A stretch of 64,000 bases of DNA, from the NCBI RefSeq assembly GCF_020080835.1, contig NC_058164.1:2728001-2792000 (forward strand), read 5' to 3'. Shown here in pieces: positions 34,076 to 46,413 of the stretch (position 1 is its first letter; every line of letters begins with the position of its first letter). This stretch comes from Cotesia glomerata (Eukaryota; Arthropoda; Insecta; Hymenoptera; Braconidae). Both the position numbers and the translations under genes were made by a program. The notes beneath the pieces were generated by a model. That model searched no databases. It saw only the letters and a program-made list of their open reading frames with translations, and was not told the DNA's origin.

Positions 34076-36402
34076 CTAAGAAGATATTTCAATTGTTTGA
34101 AACCGAAAAACAGTTAAAATTACTTTTTTAAAAATTAGGCCAATGATATAATATGGAAAATATTTTTGAACTTTTTGAAAATATTTAAGTAATTTTAAAT
34201 AAAATACAAACGATTTTAAAAATTTTCTTTCATCCTCAACTTTAATTCCTAAAACAAAAATAAAACAATTTAAATTTTATTATTTTTTCATTCAACAAAA
34301 ACATTAAATTGATCTCTATATTTTTAAAAATTAATAATACGGCTGTTATTGAAGTATAAATGCGCTAGTGTGAATTCATTTATTATAATTAGATAAAGTA
34401 TGGCGTTTACCGTGAATTTCTAAAGGGATATTTCCACTGAGAGATCTATCGCAGTGAATAAAATCATCAACTGTGGCGTAAATATTTCAGCTCAATGAGT
34501 GACAATCAGTAAAACACATTAATTATATCATTTAGTTGTTCTAATTTAGAACAAAAAAATTTTAAATAATTTATTATTTGAAAAATAATTGATTCAAAAA
34601 TTTTTCAGTAATTTTTTAGCGAAAAATTTCCTTACATGTCTTTTTTTAAATTTATTTATATTAATCATTTGATTGATATCAATATTAAAAATTATCGAAA
34701 CAAAATTTCAGACAATACTAAAACTTTATAAATATACAATTAATAAACAATTATTACTTTACTAAAAGCTCTGAATGTTTAACCGCGCTTCAAGAGCAGA
34801 CACAAATTTCTTTGAGTTTGAAAACAAAAACAGAGAAAGCTAGAGTAATATCGTAGAGTAAAAGCGAAACAAAGAGACTAAATATATACAATTATCGAGG
34901 AATATTACAACTTTGGTGAGGATTATTGTATAATTGGTAGTAGTAGTTTTGAGAGCACCACAATAAGCCGAAGTCTGATATCAAGAGAATATAGTAGAGT
35001 ACAAAAGAGTAGAGTAGACCAATTGAAGTGAATCCATACTAACAGCCTATGTATAAGTGGTTACATATGTATACACGGGTATACATAAATTGCAAATGCA
35101 ATTGCTGACCATGCAATTTCAAGCTCTGAAAACGTGATTTTATTGAGATTCATGAACTCGAATATTGTTGACTGCCAATATTTCCCCTGATATGTGTACA
35201 GAAGACGAGTGCTGGGGAGCTACAGAAGCTCTATGTAAAAACTAGTCTCAGAGAATATATACTCGACAATTGTTTGACATGAATCATGAATACTCGATCG
35301 TTCACTCAATTGCTCCTAGTCAACAATAATTACCAATGTTCCCCGTTGTACGATCATTATTAATATTTTCACTGTCGTAATTATTGTCATTATAAATTAA
35401 GCGATATAATTATGTAGGAATGCAAATTAAAATGCAAATGCAACACATTATTTAAGCTCAGTATGATAAATGTAGTTTATTCAAATGAAAATGTTTTATA
35501 GCCGAGAAAATAAAAAATAAAAGTAAAAATGAAATTATTTAAGTTCATTAAACCCTACATTATAAATTCAGGAGCATTTAAAAGTGCCTACGTTAGCCAT
35601 CACTGATGCAACAGTAACTCAAGTACTGCTGAAAGGATAGTTAATTCAAGGTGTCGTCGAAAGATACCAAGTACGTCGTGACTTTTTCCTCAACTTCTTC
35701 TCTCTGTCTTTTATACTTCTTATTTCTTTTATTTTTTATTATTTTATTCCTCCCGGTAGCTTTTACTACCCCACGATTTCTTTCTTAACTCACGGATCGT
35801 TTTTTTTTTATCGTCTCTTACCTTCACATTGGTTCTCTCTTCATCTTCAACTCTAGTCGGATGTTCTTAAATTTTTTTTTTTAACGTTTCTGACTTTTAC
35901 TTTTTCACTCAACTTGAACGTTCAAAGTTACTAACTCTCTCTTTCACATTTATTCATTCCATTGTCCAAACGTCGTCTTCTGAGACTAGACATTGGATCA
36001 ATATTTAACTTGGTTGTCTTTTTAACTTTTTTAATACCTTTAAGTCATTTCTTATCATTCATCTTCATCACAGCTTATAATATATAATTTTAGTTATTAT
36101 AGAATTCATTTAAATTTTTAATACTTTTGTAAGAACTTTTTCAGTTGGGTTATTTTATTTCCGTGAGTATTTTATGATATCCGAAAATCAAAAAATTCAA
36201 TCAAAAGGCTTGAATTAAATTGGTAAATTTGTTTATTGCTTTTCTTCATAAAATTATGTACTTAATTTTGGTAAATTTTATAGAAGAGCAAATTCAAAAT
36301 AAATTAAATATATGAAAACTTTCGCGAAAAAATAAATTTTTCAGCTTAAAAACTGTAAACAATCTCATAATAGCAACATATAACTTTTTTTCACAATTAC
36401 TG
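34076..36402. other. Unique DNA, no exon recognised
   Basis: Mostly AT-rich. The stretch 34780-35400 and the pyrimidine-rich stretch 35640-36010 are not repeated in the window. Neither contains a frame with a recognisable domain. Confidence 0.4.
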
Positions 36403-38415
36403 CACGTAAAAAAGTAAACGGAAAATGTGATTAGTTGTCACTATAGTAAATAACGACTCTCTCATCTTAAAAAATTACAGTTTCAAACAGTAAAAATTGC
36501 CGTTTCAATATATAGTCTATACTATGAGAAGAAGGGGAAGGTCTTACACTCGGAGAATTTAATATTTGAAACAGTAAAAATACTCTTAAAATATATATTT
36601 TACCTGTCCAAGCAAATCAATAATTATAGTTTGATTTTTAGCGTTGCGTTTAAAATTTACCATTTGTACTTTTTAAATATTGACGTTCCTTGTATAGAAA
36701 ATTTAGTAACTGTAGTTTATATTTTTTACATATTATGCGATCATTTTTTAGATACAAAATGATAAATATCAAAGTCAAAATTCTTAATTATTATACTTTA
36801 ACATTTTCGACTCACATAGCGAATATTACTATTTGAAATAGTATTTTCTTCCATGTAAATAATAAATTGTAGCATTTGAATGATAAATAATATAAAATGA
36901 TTGTTAAAATCACCATTTTACCGTTTGAAATGGTAATTTTTTCCAGTTGATCATTACTTATTATAAATCGACTATTATTTATTACAGTTTACTTTTTTCC
37001 GGGTAACATTTGAAACAGTAAAAATTGTACTCTTAAAATATATATTTTACCAGTCCAAGCAAATCAATAATTATAGTTTGATTTTTAGCGTTGCGTTTAA
37101 AATTTACCATTTTACTATGTAAATATTGACGTTGCTTATATAGAAAATTTAATAACTGTAGTTTATATTTTTTACCTATCATGCACGGAGAAAAAAATTT
37201 TGCTATAGGAAGTCTATAGTAGTTAGTTAGTTGTAAAAAGTTCCAGTAGGTTAACGTATTCTTATAGTAACAATACCGTTTGGCTCCTGCAACTCTACAT
37301 CGTTGAGCTCTGAAAACTAAACGTTATTTACATCTCACAACTCTACAGGATCGTTCTGAGACTAGAACAAATTTTTGGAAGTCTGCTTGATAATTTTTTT
37401 TTAACGATTTAGAATTGATAATAATAAATACAAGCGGCAGAATGAATTTATATTTCCAACAATAATTGTATATGACAAATAAGAATAGTATTATAATAGA
37501 AATAAAATAATAATAGAACTTATATTACAAATAAAAATTATTTATAAAATATAAATATGGTCGTCACAAAATTATCTTATTTTCTTAACTATATCAATAA
37601 ATATTGGACATAAAATCACTACCGTATATGCACAAGAAAAGATAAATAAACGAAAACAAATTTTATTTTGTGTTAAATGGGGTCTTTTTAATGTATTCCG
37701 ATAACTTATCACTTATTACAATATATTTAAGTAATAAATTAAATTAACAGTCATTGCAAATGAACCTTGAAAAACCATAAATACAAAACTGTTCCAACGA
37801 AATTCAATTTGACCAAAAAAAAAACCTATTTCCTTAAATAAATAAATTGGGAACTTAATTGTCCTCATATATTTTTAATAATATAGATTAGTAACAAAAT
37901 AACTATGTTTGGCATTTTAGAAGGTTATGAAATATGTCAGCGCACTCCACTACTGCGCAACGTAGAGCGCTCCCAACTATACCGTTTGGCTCTGAAAACA
38001 ATCCCGTAGAGCTCTGAGAGCTCAACAACATTGAGTTATCAGAACTAAATAACATTTTGTTACTGTAACTCTACAACGAACAGTAAACTGTGTATAGTTG
38101 TGGTAACTCTACAGTTACGTTACCAGAACGAAATTTTTTTTTCCGTGTGCAATCATTTTTTAGGTACGAAATGATAAATATCAAAGTCAAAATTCTTAAT
38201 TATTATACTTTAACATTTTCGACTTTCACATAGCGAATATTACTGTTTGGAATAGTATTCTTCCATGTAAATAATAAATAGTAGCATTTAAATGATAAAT
38301 AATATAAAGTGATTGTTAAAATCACGATTTTATTGTTTGAAATTGTAATTTTTTCTAGTTGATCATTACTTATTATAAATTGACTATTATTTATTACAGT
38401 TTAATTTTTTCCTTG
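36403..38415 (-). mobile_element. Head-to-tail dimer of the CACGGAAAAAAGTAAAC MITE, split by another MITE
   Basis: 36403-37007 is one minus-orientation copy of the MITE also seen at 45674 and 53294. It is followed at 37008 by a second copy starting in mid-sequence, and a CACGGAG-ended MITE (37184-38147) interrupts the second copy. The junction ACTTTTTTCCGGGTAACATT recurs in reverse complement at 52871-52905. The dimer arrangement therefore existed before at least one of the two loci formed. Confidence 0.75.
37184..38147 (-). mobile_element. 964-bp MITE, inverted copy of 25403-26365
   Basis: Ends CACGGAGAAAAAAATTTTGC and CGAAATTTTTTTTTCCGTG. It is flanked by TG (37182-37183, 38148-38149) rather than TA. 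It matches the reverse complement of 25403-26365 along its whole length with few differences, which implies recent amplification. Confidence 0.85.
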
Positions 38416-40422
38416 TGTTTGCTAAAATGTAAAAAAAAAATATTCAAAAAAATGTTAGAAAATTTTGTGCTGAGGTCATCTAAATCTTTTATTGGCGTAA
38501 AAAAAAAATTCAATTTGTGGAATTCAAAAAATTTTGTTGATGACCTCTAAAACGTGGTTTTACAATAGACAAAACCAATAATCGGTCAAAATAGGTCACT
38601 CCGATATTCAAATAAAAAAAATTACCGAGCGTATAAAAATTTTATTGGATGTACAGCAGAAACTATCGGATTTCAATAGCGTTTAAACTTTATTGTCTAA
38701 ATTTAGTAGTTTTAACCCAGATTTTTTAGCAGAATATATAAACTATTTTCCACGAAGGTGTTTAAAAATAAAAATTTAATTATCTCGTTCCGCCTAGATT
38801 TCGAAATTATGGCGTAGTATCAAAATATTACGGCGATCATGTTTAAGTGATGTGTTAGCCGATGGGACGTGTATATGCGCATTAAATTAACGAATTTAAT
38901 GGCGCGATAGTGAATATACGCGGTCTAAACATTTATAGGTGTGTGTATGGTTATGAAGGATATATGGATGCTGGCGAAACGTCAGTGGAATTGAATTTAT
39001 GATCGATATATAGACACAATATGCATGGGAAACATCCACGAGATTGATTTGAGTTATGATCTTACGTATTGCAATGGCTGTGGATTTTTTTTGACATCCG
39101 CTTTTATTTACTCCGAAATATTATTCATTTCAAGTCGAACATGTACGCTGGAAATAAAAAAAAAAATTATTTCAACATAAATCTGCGTTAATTTCAACAA
39201 AATCTCGTTACCAAGCCAGTGATAAATAATGAATTTGAAAAGAAAAATTATTTATGAGCTTATTGATTTATTTAGCGGAATAACAATATTAAAGGATAAC
39301 AACTCATGAAATAGTTGATACGTTTTATGAATGACATCCGGTTGTTGAAGCCAAGGCAGAAAAAAAGAGTATACATAAAATAAATGTTGCAAAGAAATAT
39401 TTCTGCTCACTATTGAGTAAGTTCCAGATGAAAAAGCTGAGAAAGTGTAAGTATTTTTTTTTCTTTTCGTCCTTTTTTATTTTTTTACGCTGTTCTTACG
39501 GTTGCATTCAGGATGAGCACTTTGGTAGATGAAGTTTTCTGACTTAAAAAATACCATGAATTTCACACAAACAGTCAGAAGAGAAGGAAGTATCCGAGTG
39601 AGGTGAAAATGCGCAATGACATTGAGTGCTAAGAAATTCCCTTCAATTATACAAAGTTAGTTATGCAAAATGTAAAAGTAATAGGTAGTTAAATGTACAC
39701 GCGAACTTTATTGAAATAAATAAAGAGTTTTTAAATGAAGAAACTTGGAAACACTTAACAGATGTTGATTAGAAAACTTTTTCGTGTCTTTAATTATTAA
39801 ACCTTTTGTGGTAATACTTTCCAGACTTTTTTACCCAGATGTACACCAAGAGCATTTTTCAATGAAATATATTTTTCATTACTATTTATTATTAACGTAC
39901 TTCTTGCAACTTTTATTCACTCTTTTTAAATAACAAACATCTTCAACTTTAGTAGTTTAAAAAAATATTAAATTTTTTATTGCCATTAAAATAGGATAAT
40001 CTAAAGATGTGATAAAATGTATTACGCTGCTCAAGCGCGAGGTTTATTATCATACAGGGATTTAGAAGAAAACACTCATCTTAAATCATCTTTTTTTCTC
40101 TTCTTATTCATTCCTTTTTATATACAAAATTATAATAAATAATAAATTTTATAAATGATCATTAATTTAAATTACATGAAGATTAAAAATAAATGGAAGC
40201 GTTTGAGGCGTTTTTGCACGCCTCAAAAAGCAATACTGTATTTCTACAAAATTAAAAGCGAGTTTGCTTTCCTTAAATCATTTTTACTATAGTTATAAAA
40301 TATAACGAATTAGTGTGGTCTAATAAATATGCGGTAAAGAATACACTTTATGTTATAAACTTTGAGTTTTTATTCTTTTCTAAAAAAATTAATATTTTCT
40401 ATTGTTCAAGTTCAAAGAAAAA
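38416..40422. other. Unique DNA, no gene seen
   Basis: 38780-39080 is somewhat GC-richer. A solo fragment GTTTTTGCACGCCTC near 40211 matches the end of the GCACGCCTCATAA repeat family. No exon was identified. Confidence 0.4.
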
Positions 40423-40992
40423 TCTATACTAATAAATAGAAAACTGGTTTTTTTGTCCGTTTATACTGCGAAAACTACTGAACAGATCGGAATAATACTT
40501 ATACCATAGGATGCAGAGTGTTTCGGAGGGGGTTTTAATATATGATATGGTGGTGACTACTTATCCGGAACCTATATTTTTTTGACTTAGAAATAATGAA
40601 TTTTTATTTTAACTAAATTTATTCTATTCGATTGTCACTTGTTTAAAATAAATTTTTTAATTCTATTGATGATGTTTATATACTAAGCAGATTTCTTCAC
40701 TCATGAGACCTGCAATTTTTTTAACTGAAACTTTCAATGATCATTACAAATTTTTTTTTTCAAATCAGTTATTATTCATTTTTGTAAGAAAGACACGGGA
40801 ATGTTATAATGATTGCACATTGAAAGTTACAATGATTATTAGCTAGAATAATTACATGGATAAAAGGTGCATGCCAATTCGATAGAATTGGGAATCTGTG
40901 CACGTCAAAACAATACTCTAATTGAATTTCAAGTCTAGATCTAAAAATGCAATTCTATAAAGCGCCCAGCGGAGTGGGCGAGTAACAGCTAG
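40423..40992 (+). mobile_element. Non-autonomous Helitron with TC...CTAG ends
   Basis: Starts TCTATACTAATAAATAGA, preceded by A. It ends with hairpin GCGCCCAGCGGAGTGGGCG, then AGTAACAGCTAG, followed by T. This is the canonical Helitron structure with insertion at A^T and no target duplication. It is about 570 bp with no Rep/helicase coding, and an inverted close copy lies at 4122-4692. Confidence 0.88.
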
Positions 40993-42042
40993 TTTATAAA
41001 TAAAATACTGACAAAATTTGAGTGAAAATTTATTCCAGCTTGTTACAATTCGACTCTTTTATTCTAAAATTTTTTCATCTATTGCTCAACATTATTGAAG
41101 TACATCCACACAGACAAAATGTTTGAATGAAAGTTGTTCTCATATCTACACGTCATTTCAAGTTATTCCTTGAGATATTTTCGTTGAAATTCGTCGACCA
41201 AGACTGTTCCCTTTCTCCTTGTGTGTATATCTCCTCCCAGGTTTTACCCTTTTACCAAGACGAACTCAAGACTACACAACTCCTTTCACTATACTTTGCA
41301 TTTTATTGCTCATCCCGTATGTATATATACGTGTACATATTCTTCTCGTATTTCTTCGCTTGTAGAAAATTGGAAAAGTCTCGACTTGAGTTCGTATAAA
41401 CGACCAACTCATATCATTATACTGAACGAGTTCTTCATAGTGTCAGTATATATTATTATTGTGACAGGATATTTCGGTTCGCTTCATATTTACAACAGTT
41501 TTATTATTATTTATTATCTTATTTCCACTCATAAATGTCACACTATAAATAAATAAACCATCGAATTGTACGAGAAAATTTACGGATTATTTTTAGATTA
41601 TAAATTGTAACTAATTATTCTTATTAAAAAAAAAAAAAAAAAATATTTAATAACTTGTTAAAAAAATTATTGTCTCAGTTGTACTGGAATGAAAATTTCA
41701 AACTCGCAGATTATCCGAGAATTTAATGAGGAAATTAATTCTACTAAGAGGTGGATTAAGAAAGTTGTTTGAGTTTAAAAAAAAATTAAATTCTAGTTAA
41801 ATCAGAACATGGTGCTTTAGACTACTAATATTTCCAGACATTAAATATTCATGTTAATCTTTATACGTCGCTTGAATAATTTTTAAAATAAAAGTTTTTT
41901 TTTAACTACACAATTATTTGATGACTATTTATTATAATTTATTTACTTATTTATTTATTTATCTGGTAAGGAATCCTATCAAGGTGTAAAAACACCCGTG
42001 TATAGAACCAGTACAAAAAATAACAGTTTTATGATAAATAGA
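40993..42042. other. Unique DNA, no supported gene
   Basis: 41100-41480 is less AT-rich and gives overlapping frames of 90 and 111 codons in two phases. Neither has a recognisable domain or a plausible splice context. A TTTATTTATTTATCTGGTAA stretch near 41945 may be a retroelement tail. Confidence 0.4.
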
Positions 42043-42712
42043 CTTTTGCATGCCTTAAGCGCGAAGCGCGCAGGTATGCTCTACTCTCGCCTAAAAATCG
42101 TCATTTCAATTAAAACGTGATTTTCATAATTTAAACGAAAAAAATTATGGATAAAAAGCATATTGAAATAAATAATAGTAACTATAGAACACGTTAAAAA
42201 AATTTTCTTATCGATTAAATAAGATTTCTCAGAAAAAACTCGTTTTTCTGATGAATTAAATGAATAAGAGCGTGGTATTCACGGGAGCTATGGGCTTGAT
42301 AACACCACAACTTTGTCAAAAATCACTTTCACGATTTAATTTTTTTTTGTTTTATTCCTGAGGAAGTTTATCAAAACCCTTGTGAAAATTGCGTGTCAAA
42401 ATAATTCCGTTTCGATACAGTTAATTTTTTTCGATTGTCAGTTCGGTGACTTTTTCTGCGATTTCGGCAGCCATGTATATTATTTTTCATAAACAGAATT
42501 GAAATAACTATAAACAAGCAGAAACTATACATACATGATGGTATAATCACTAACTGTTTTATCATCTGTTAAAATTTTTCTTTAGTTTGACCTACAGAGG
42601 GGATAATACTACTCGCGGGAAAATTCAAATTAAAAACGAATAATTTTTGTTATGATCTAAATAATTTATGTATGACATAAGCGCTTAAGGCATTCTCATT
42701 TGGATTTTCCAA
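42043..42712 (-). mobile_element. GCATGCCTTAAGCGC-ended repeat, copy 2 (inverted)
   Basis: Starts TTGCATGCCTTAAGCGCG and ends near GGATTTTCC. It is the reverse complement of 33400-34075 over about 650 bp with few substitutions. Its right end abuts a LINE fragment. Confidence 0.75.
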
Positions 42713-42812
42713 TCTTTTTTACAAAATTTGCATCGATAATCCAATGCAAAAAGATAATGAGTACAAAAAGTAATAACTTTTTAGAGAAAGAAATACAAAA
42801 AGAAGTATCCAA

Positions 42813-43238
42813 TCAAATACTCGCATTTTCCATTACATTTTTTAAGCATATTAACCATAAAGGTTTCTTACCTAGTAACTTAACTTTTTTTTTTAACAAT
42901 TTTTTATTACAATCTATAGTTTTTATATCAGTAGGGAGTTTGTTATAATATTTAATTGCTACATAATAAGCATTCTGTGTACTAATAGTTTTGTTAATTT
43001 TTGGTAGTACTAGCAACTTAGATCTTGTATTTGTAAGTTTTTCAGAGTACAGGCATTTGCATTCTTGATAGTAGTAAGTTAGTGCATTTATCATAAATGA
43101 GTTTCTTATTGCCAAGGAAATAGTGTTGTAATTATTTATACATAGCTTTTTAATTATTTTATATTGAAGAGATGTGACAGATTTAATTGAATTGTCATAG
43201 GCTCCTTCCCATGCAACAATGCCATAGTTTTTCTTTTA
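42813..43238 (-). pseudogene. C-terminal fragment of a LINE (Jockey/I-type) reverse-transcriptase protein
   Basis: The minus-strand reading begins around KNYGIVAWEGAYDN at about 43235 and runs in one frame for about 140 codons. It includes NTRSKLLVLPKINKTIST, QNAYYVAIKYYNKLP and a Lys-rich tail. The pattern 'YGIxxWGGA..', then 'TR...L..P', then 'YNxLP', is the usual carboxyl end of non-LTR retrotransposon ORF2 proteins in arthropods. The catalytic palm (YADD) and endonuclease are missing, so it is a 5'-truncated dead copy. Clade assignment is by resemblance only. Confidence 0.7.
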
Positions 43239-43239
43239 A

Positions 43240-44034
43240 ATATTTTAATTTTAATAGTACTAGTGAAAAAAATTTCATATCAAGCCTTATATCGATATAT
43301 CAGAAAATTTCATTACAAATAGTAATTTTCATAAAATTATTTTCATATGATTTTTTAAATCTCGAACTTACTTTTATACGTCTCTCAAAAAAAATGTCAT
43401 TTTTAACCAACATTTTTATGTCAACTAGAAGACAGATCGTATACTTGTAGTAATATAACGTGAAATAAAAGCCCTCTAAAAAGTAGAGCTTCTAGAATTC
43501 ACATTAAAAGTGGTATTTCGTTGCAGGTTTCTGCGTGGAAAAAAATAAATTGCAAAATATCCTCAGATTTTTATTACTTTTCACTGTTTTATAAAGTAAT
43601 TTGCTTTCTACTAATTCAACCACTAATTTATTTTATTTTTCTGCTTTTCAACTTTAAGTTTCCGCATTTAAAAAAATTCTAATTATCCAATATAAATCCG
43701 TAATTTTGTTCTCTCCATAATTTTTTATTGCCCCACTATAAAATAACTAAATTTAAGAATAAAATTTTTGACTATTTGTTCAATCTAGATGTATAAATAG
43801 AGTTTATAAATATTTATAAGATTATAAGAAAAATCAAAATCATAATTATTTTATATAATTTCAATCAGAGTGCTTATAATAATTGTAAAATTGTTGTTAT
43901 TAATATTTTTAAATTTGTAATTAATGAAATTTTTTATTTTTACTTTGCCATTTATCCATCAGGCTTTGGCATAAATAAATAAATAATCTTATCTAAATAG
44001 TCTAAATTGAAGAGCTAATATCAAAAAATAACTT
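43240..44034. other. AT-rich DNA with a possible retroelement 3' tail
   Basis: CATCAGGCTTTGGCATAAAT followed by short ATAA repeats at about 43958-43986 resembles the 3' end of an arthropod non-LTR retrotransposon on the plus strand. No coding part is attached. The rest is AT-rich and featureless. Confidence 0.35.
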
Positions 44035-44035
44035 C

Positions 44036-44434
44036 CCCCCATGAAAAAAAAAATATATATTTTAAATATATTAAAAATCTATAAAAAACATATAAATATG
44101 AAAAAAATATGTATACTAAATATATTTTTAATAACTAACTTTTGGCCGATTTTCATATATATTTTAAATATATTTCAGATATATTCAAAATATATCTTAA
44201 AATACATAAAAAATACATAGCTAAAAATATTTAAAAAATATATTTTGAATATATCTAAGATATATTTGAAATATATGAAATATATATGAAAATCGGCCAA
44301 AAGTTAGTTATTAAAAATATATTTACTATACATAATTTATATATATATTTATATATTTTTTATAGATTTTTAATATATTTAAAATATATTTTTTATGTAT
44401 TTCGACATATATACTTTTTTTTTCATAGGGGTCT
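44036..44434. mobile_element. ~400-bp near-perfect palindrome, CCCCATGAAAAAAAA ends
   Basis: The left half, starting CCCCATGAAAAAAAAAATAT, is mirrored to the right end TTTTTTTTTCATAGGGG. TAACTTTTGGCCGATTTTCA at about 44142 pairs with TGAAAATCGGCCAAAAGTTA at about 44288. The interior is almost wholly TATATTTTAAATATA words, and transcription would give a very long hairpin. A fragment of the same family (CATGAAAAAAATTATAT, TAACTTTTGACCGATTTT) is near 54049-54136. No clear target duplication. Confidence 0.8.
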
Positions 44435-44439
44435 ATTGT

Positions 44440-45672
44440 AACAAAAAAACAATTTCGCCTAATAAAAAATTTTTTTCAATTATTTTGACACCGAAAGCTT
44501 TTTATTTGTCAACAAAAAAAATATTCAAATATACATTACCAATTAATAACGTCAAAAATGAGGATTTAAATTTAATAATATAATAAAAAAATCTGAATTC
44601 CCTCGTTTACAAATGACAAGTCAAATCAGCTGTAAAATTGATATGAAATTGATTGAATCGATGAAGAAATAAATTTAAAACGCGCTCGGCTTATAATTTC
44701 GCGATGATCGATCACTCTGCGAATAAAGTAAATTGCTAAGAGCCCATGACATAAAAAAAAATCAACCCCTAAAAAGAAAAAAAGAAATCGTGTAGAATTT
44801 CTCACACTCTAGTCTCGTGTTAAAGTCATTGAATTCTCTTTCTTTTTCTCAGCATCCATTCTCTCACATTGATATCGGGAGCTTTTGGGTTTCTCTTGAT
44901 TATCCAGCCTGGAATACCGGCGGCGGGTATTACGATCCATTTACGTCGCGTATTGGTACATTATACGAATACGAAGGAGAATCGATTTATAAGACGATAA
45001 TATGAGGCCAAGAAGTCAGAGAAGACGATGAGATCCAAGACGTCAAGTTCCGAGATGTCTTCTGTCCTCGACGAGTTTTCTTGTACTGTACGTCGAGAAG
45101 CTTGCATAGTGATCTGGTATGGGGTTGGATGGTATGGAGGCTTTGGAATTGTCAGCCATCGGAGCAGACTCTTACTCGGGAGATTAACCTGGAACGAAAT
45201 GCATTCCAGCCATCCCCGTTCCTTTCCCTCTTATTCGTTCTCTTCCTCGATCCTCAACTTTATATTCTCGTCCTTCCTCTCCTCCATCACGACTTTCATC
45301 TCCTCTCTGCCCGCCAACTCCAGATTCCCTTCGTTTCATTCCTTTTTATCCTTTTTTCGTGTATAGTCTTATATAGAGGTGGGAAATGGCTCTGGCTCAT
45401 TTTGCCGTTCGATTTCCTGCGATATTGCTTTACTCCGTCTTATCCTTTTACCACGCATCGCATCTACACAGACAGGCACACACCATCAGGAATATAATCT
45501 CTTAAATATAATAAAATACTTTTTACAAAAACAATGCAGAATTAAAATTTTTCGTGGAAATTTTAACAAAAAATTGAAATTTTTGGATATTGCTTAATTA
45601 ATTTTTACTCATTTCAAATTTGACAGATCGTAAATTTATAATTCAATTTAAAAAAGTAATTTTTTTTATTTT
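44440..45672. other. GC-richer unique island at 44.8-45.5 kb, no exon confirmed
   Basis: Two overlapping frames of 112 and 138 codons lie in the same stretch in different phases. This is typical of locally balanced base composition rather than a gene, and neither shows a domain. The segment is not repeated here and may be regulatory or untranslated sequence. Confidence 0.35.
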
Positions 45673-45673
45673 A

Positions 45674-46413
45674 TACGGAAAAAAGTAAACTGTAATAAAT
45701 AATAGTCGATTTATAAAAAGTAATAATCAACTGGAAAAAATTACAATTTTAAACAGTTAAATCGTGATTTTACTAATCACTTTATATTATTTATCATTTA
45801 AATGCTACAATTTATTATTTACATAGAAGAAAATAATATTTCAAATAGTAATATTGGCTATGTAAAAGTCGAAAATGTTAAAGTATAATAATTAAGAATT
45901 TTGACTTTGATATTTATCATTTCGTATCTAAAAAATGATCGCATGATATGTAAAAAATATAAACTACAGTTACTAAATTTTTTATACAAGGAACGTCAAT
46001 ATTTACAAAGTACAAATGGTAAATTTTAAACGCAACGCTAAAAATTAAACTATAATTATTGATTTGCTTGGACAGGTAAAATATGTATTTTAAGAGTAGA
46101 ATTTTTACTGTTTCAAATGTTAAATTCTCCGAGTGTAAGACCTTCCCCTTCTTCTCATAGTATAGACTATATATTGAAACGGTAATTTTTACTGTTTGAA
46201 ACTGTAATTTTTTAAGATGAGAGAGTCGTTATTTACTATAGTGATAGCTACTAATCACATTTTCGATATTAAATTATAAATTGTGGCTTTTACACTTTCT
46301 TCATTAAGTTTTGTAATATTTACATTTGTGCCATTCTGATGTCCGCTGTACTGTTTGAAATTATAAAAATTAACCGGAATCCGGGTGAATTTTACTGTTT
46401 ACTTTTTTCCGTG
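45674..46413 (+). mobile_element. 740-bp MITE, CACGGAAAAAAGTAAACTG family, complete copy
   Basis: Left end (C)ACGGAAAAAAGTAAACTGT, with the first C replaced by T, is inverted against right end CTGTTTACTTTTTTCCGTG. TA precedes the element on the left and TG follows it on the right. The sub-terminal words TTTCAAACAGT / ACTGTTTGAAA are inverted and repeated. It aligns along its length with 53294-54031. No coding sequence. Confidence 0.85.

Noticed and set aside
41127..41556. Overlapping 90- and 111-codon plus-strand frames
   Set aside because: Two phases are open over the same bases, and the compositions are Ser/Tyr/Phe-rich without a motif. Probably chance.
33549..42565. Matching 64-codon frames at 33549-33743 and 42371-42565 as a conserved small gene pair
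   Set aside because: They lie at the same position within two inverted copies of a non-coding repeat, so their similarity reflects the repeat, not a conserved protein.
45028..45597. Frames of 112 and 138 codons
   Set aside because: They overlap in different phases in a GC-richer block, contain no domain, and have no codon pattern that would favour one of them.
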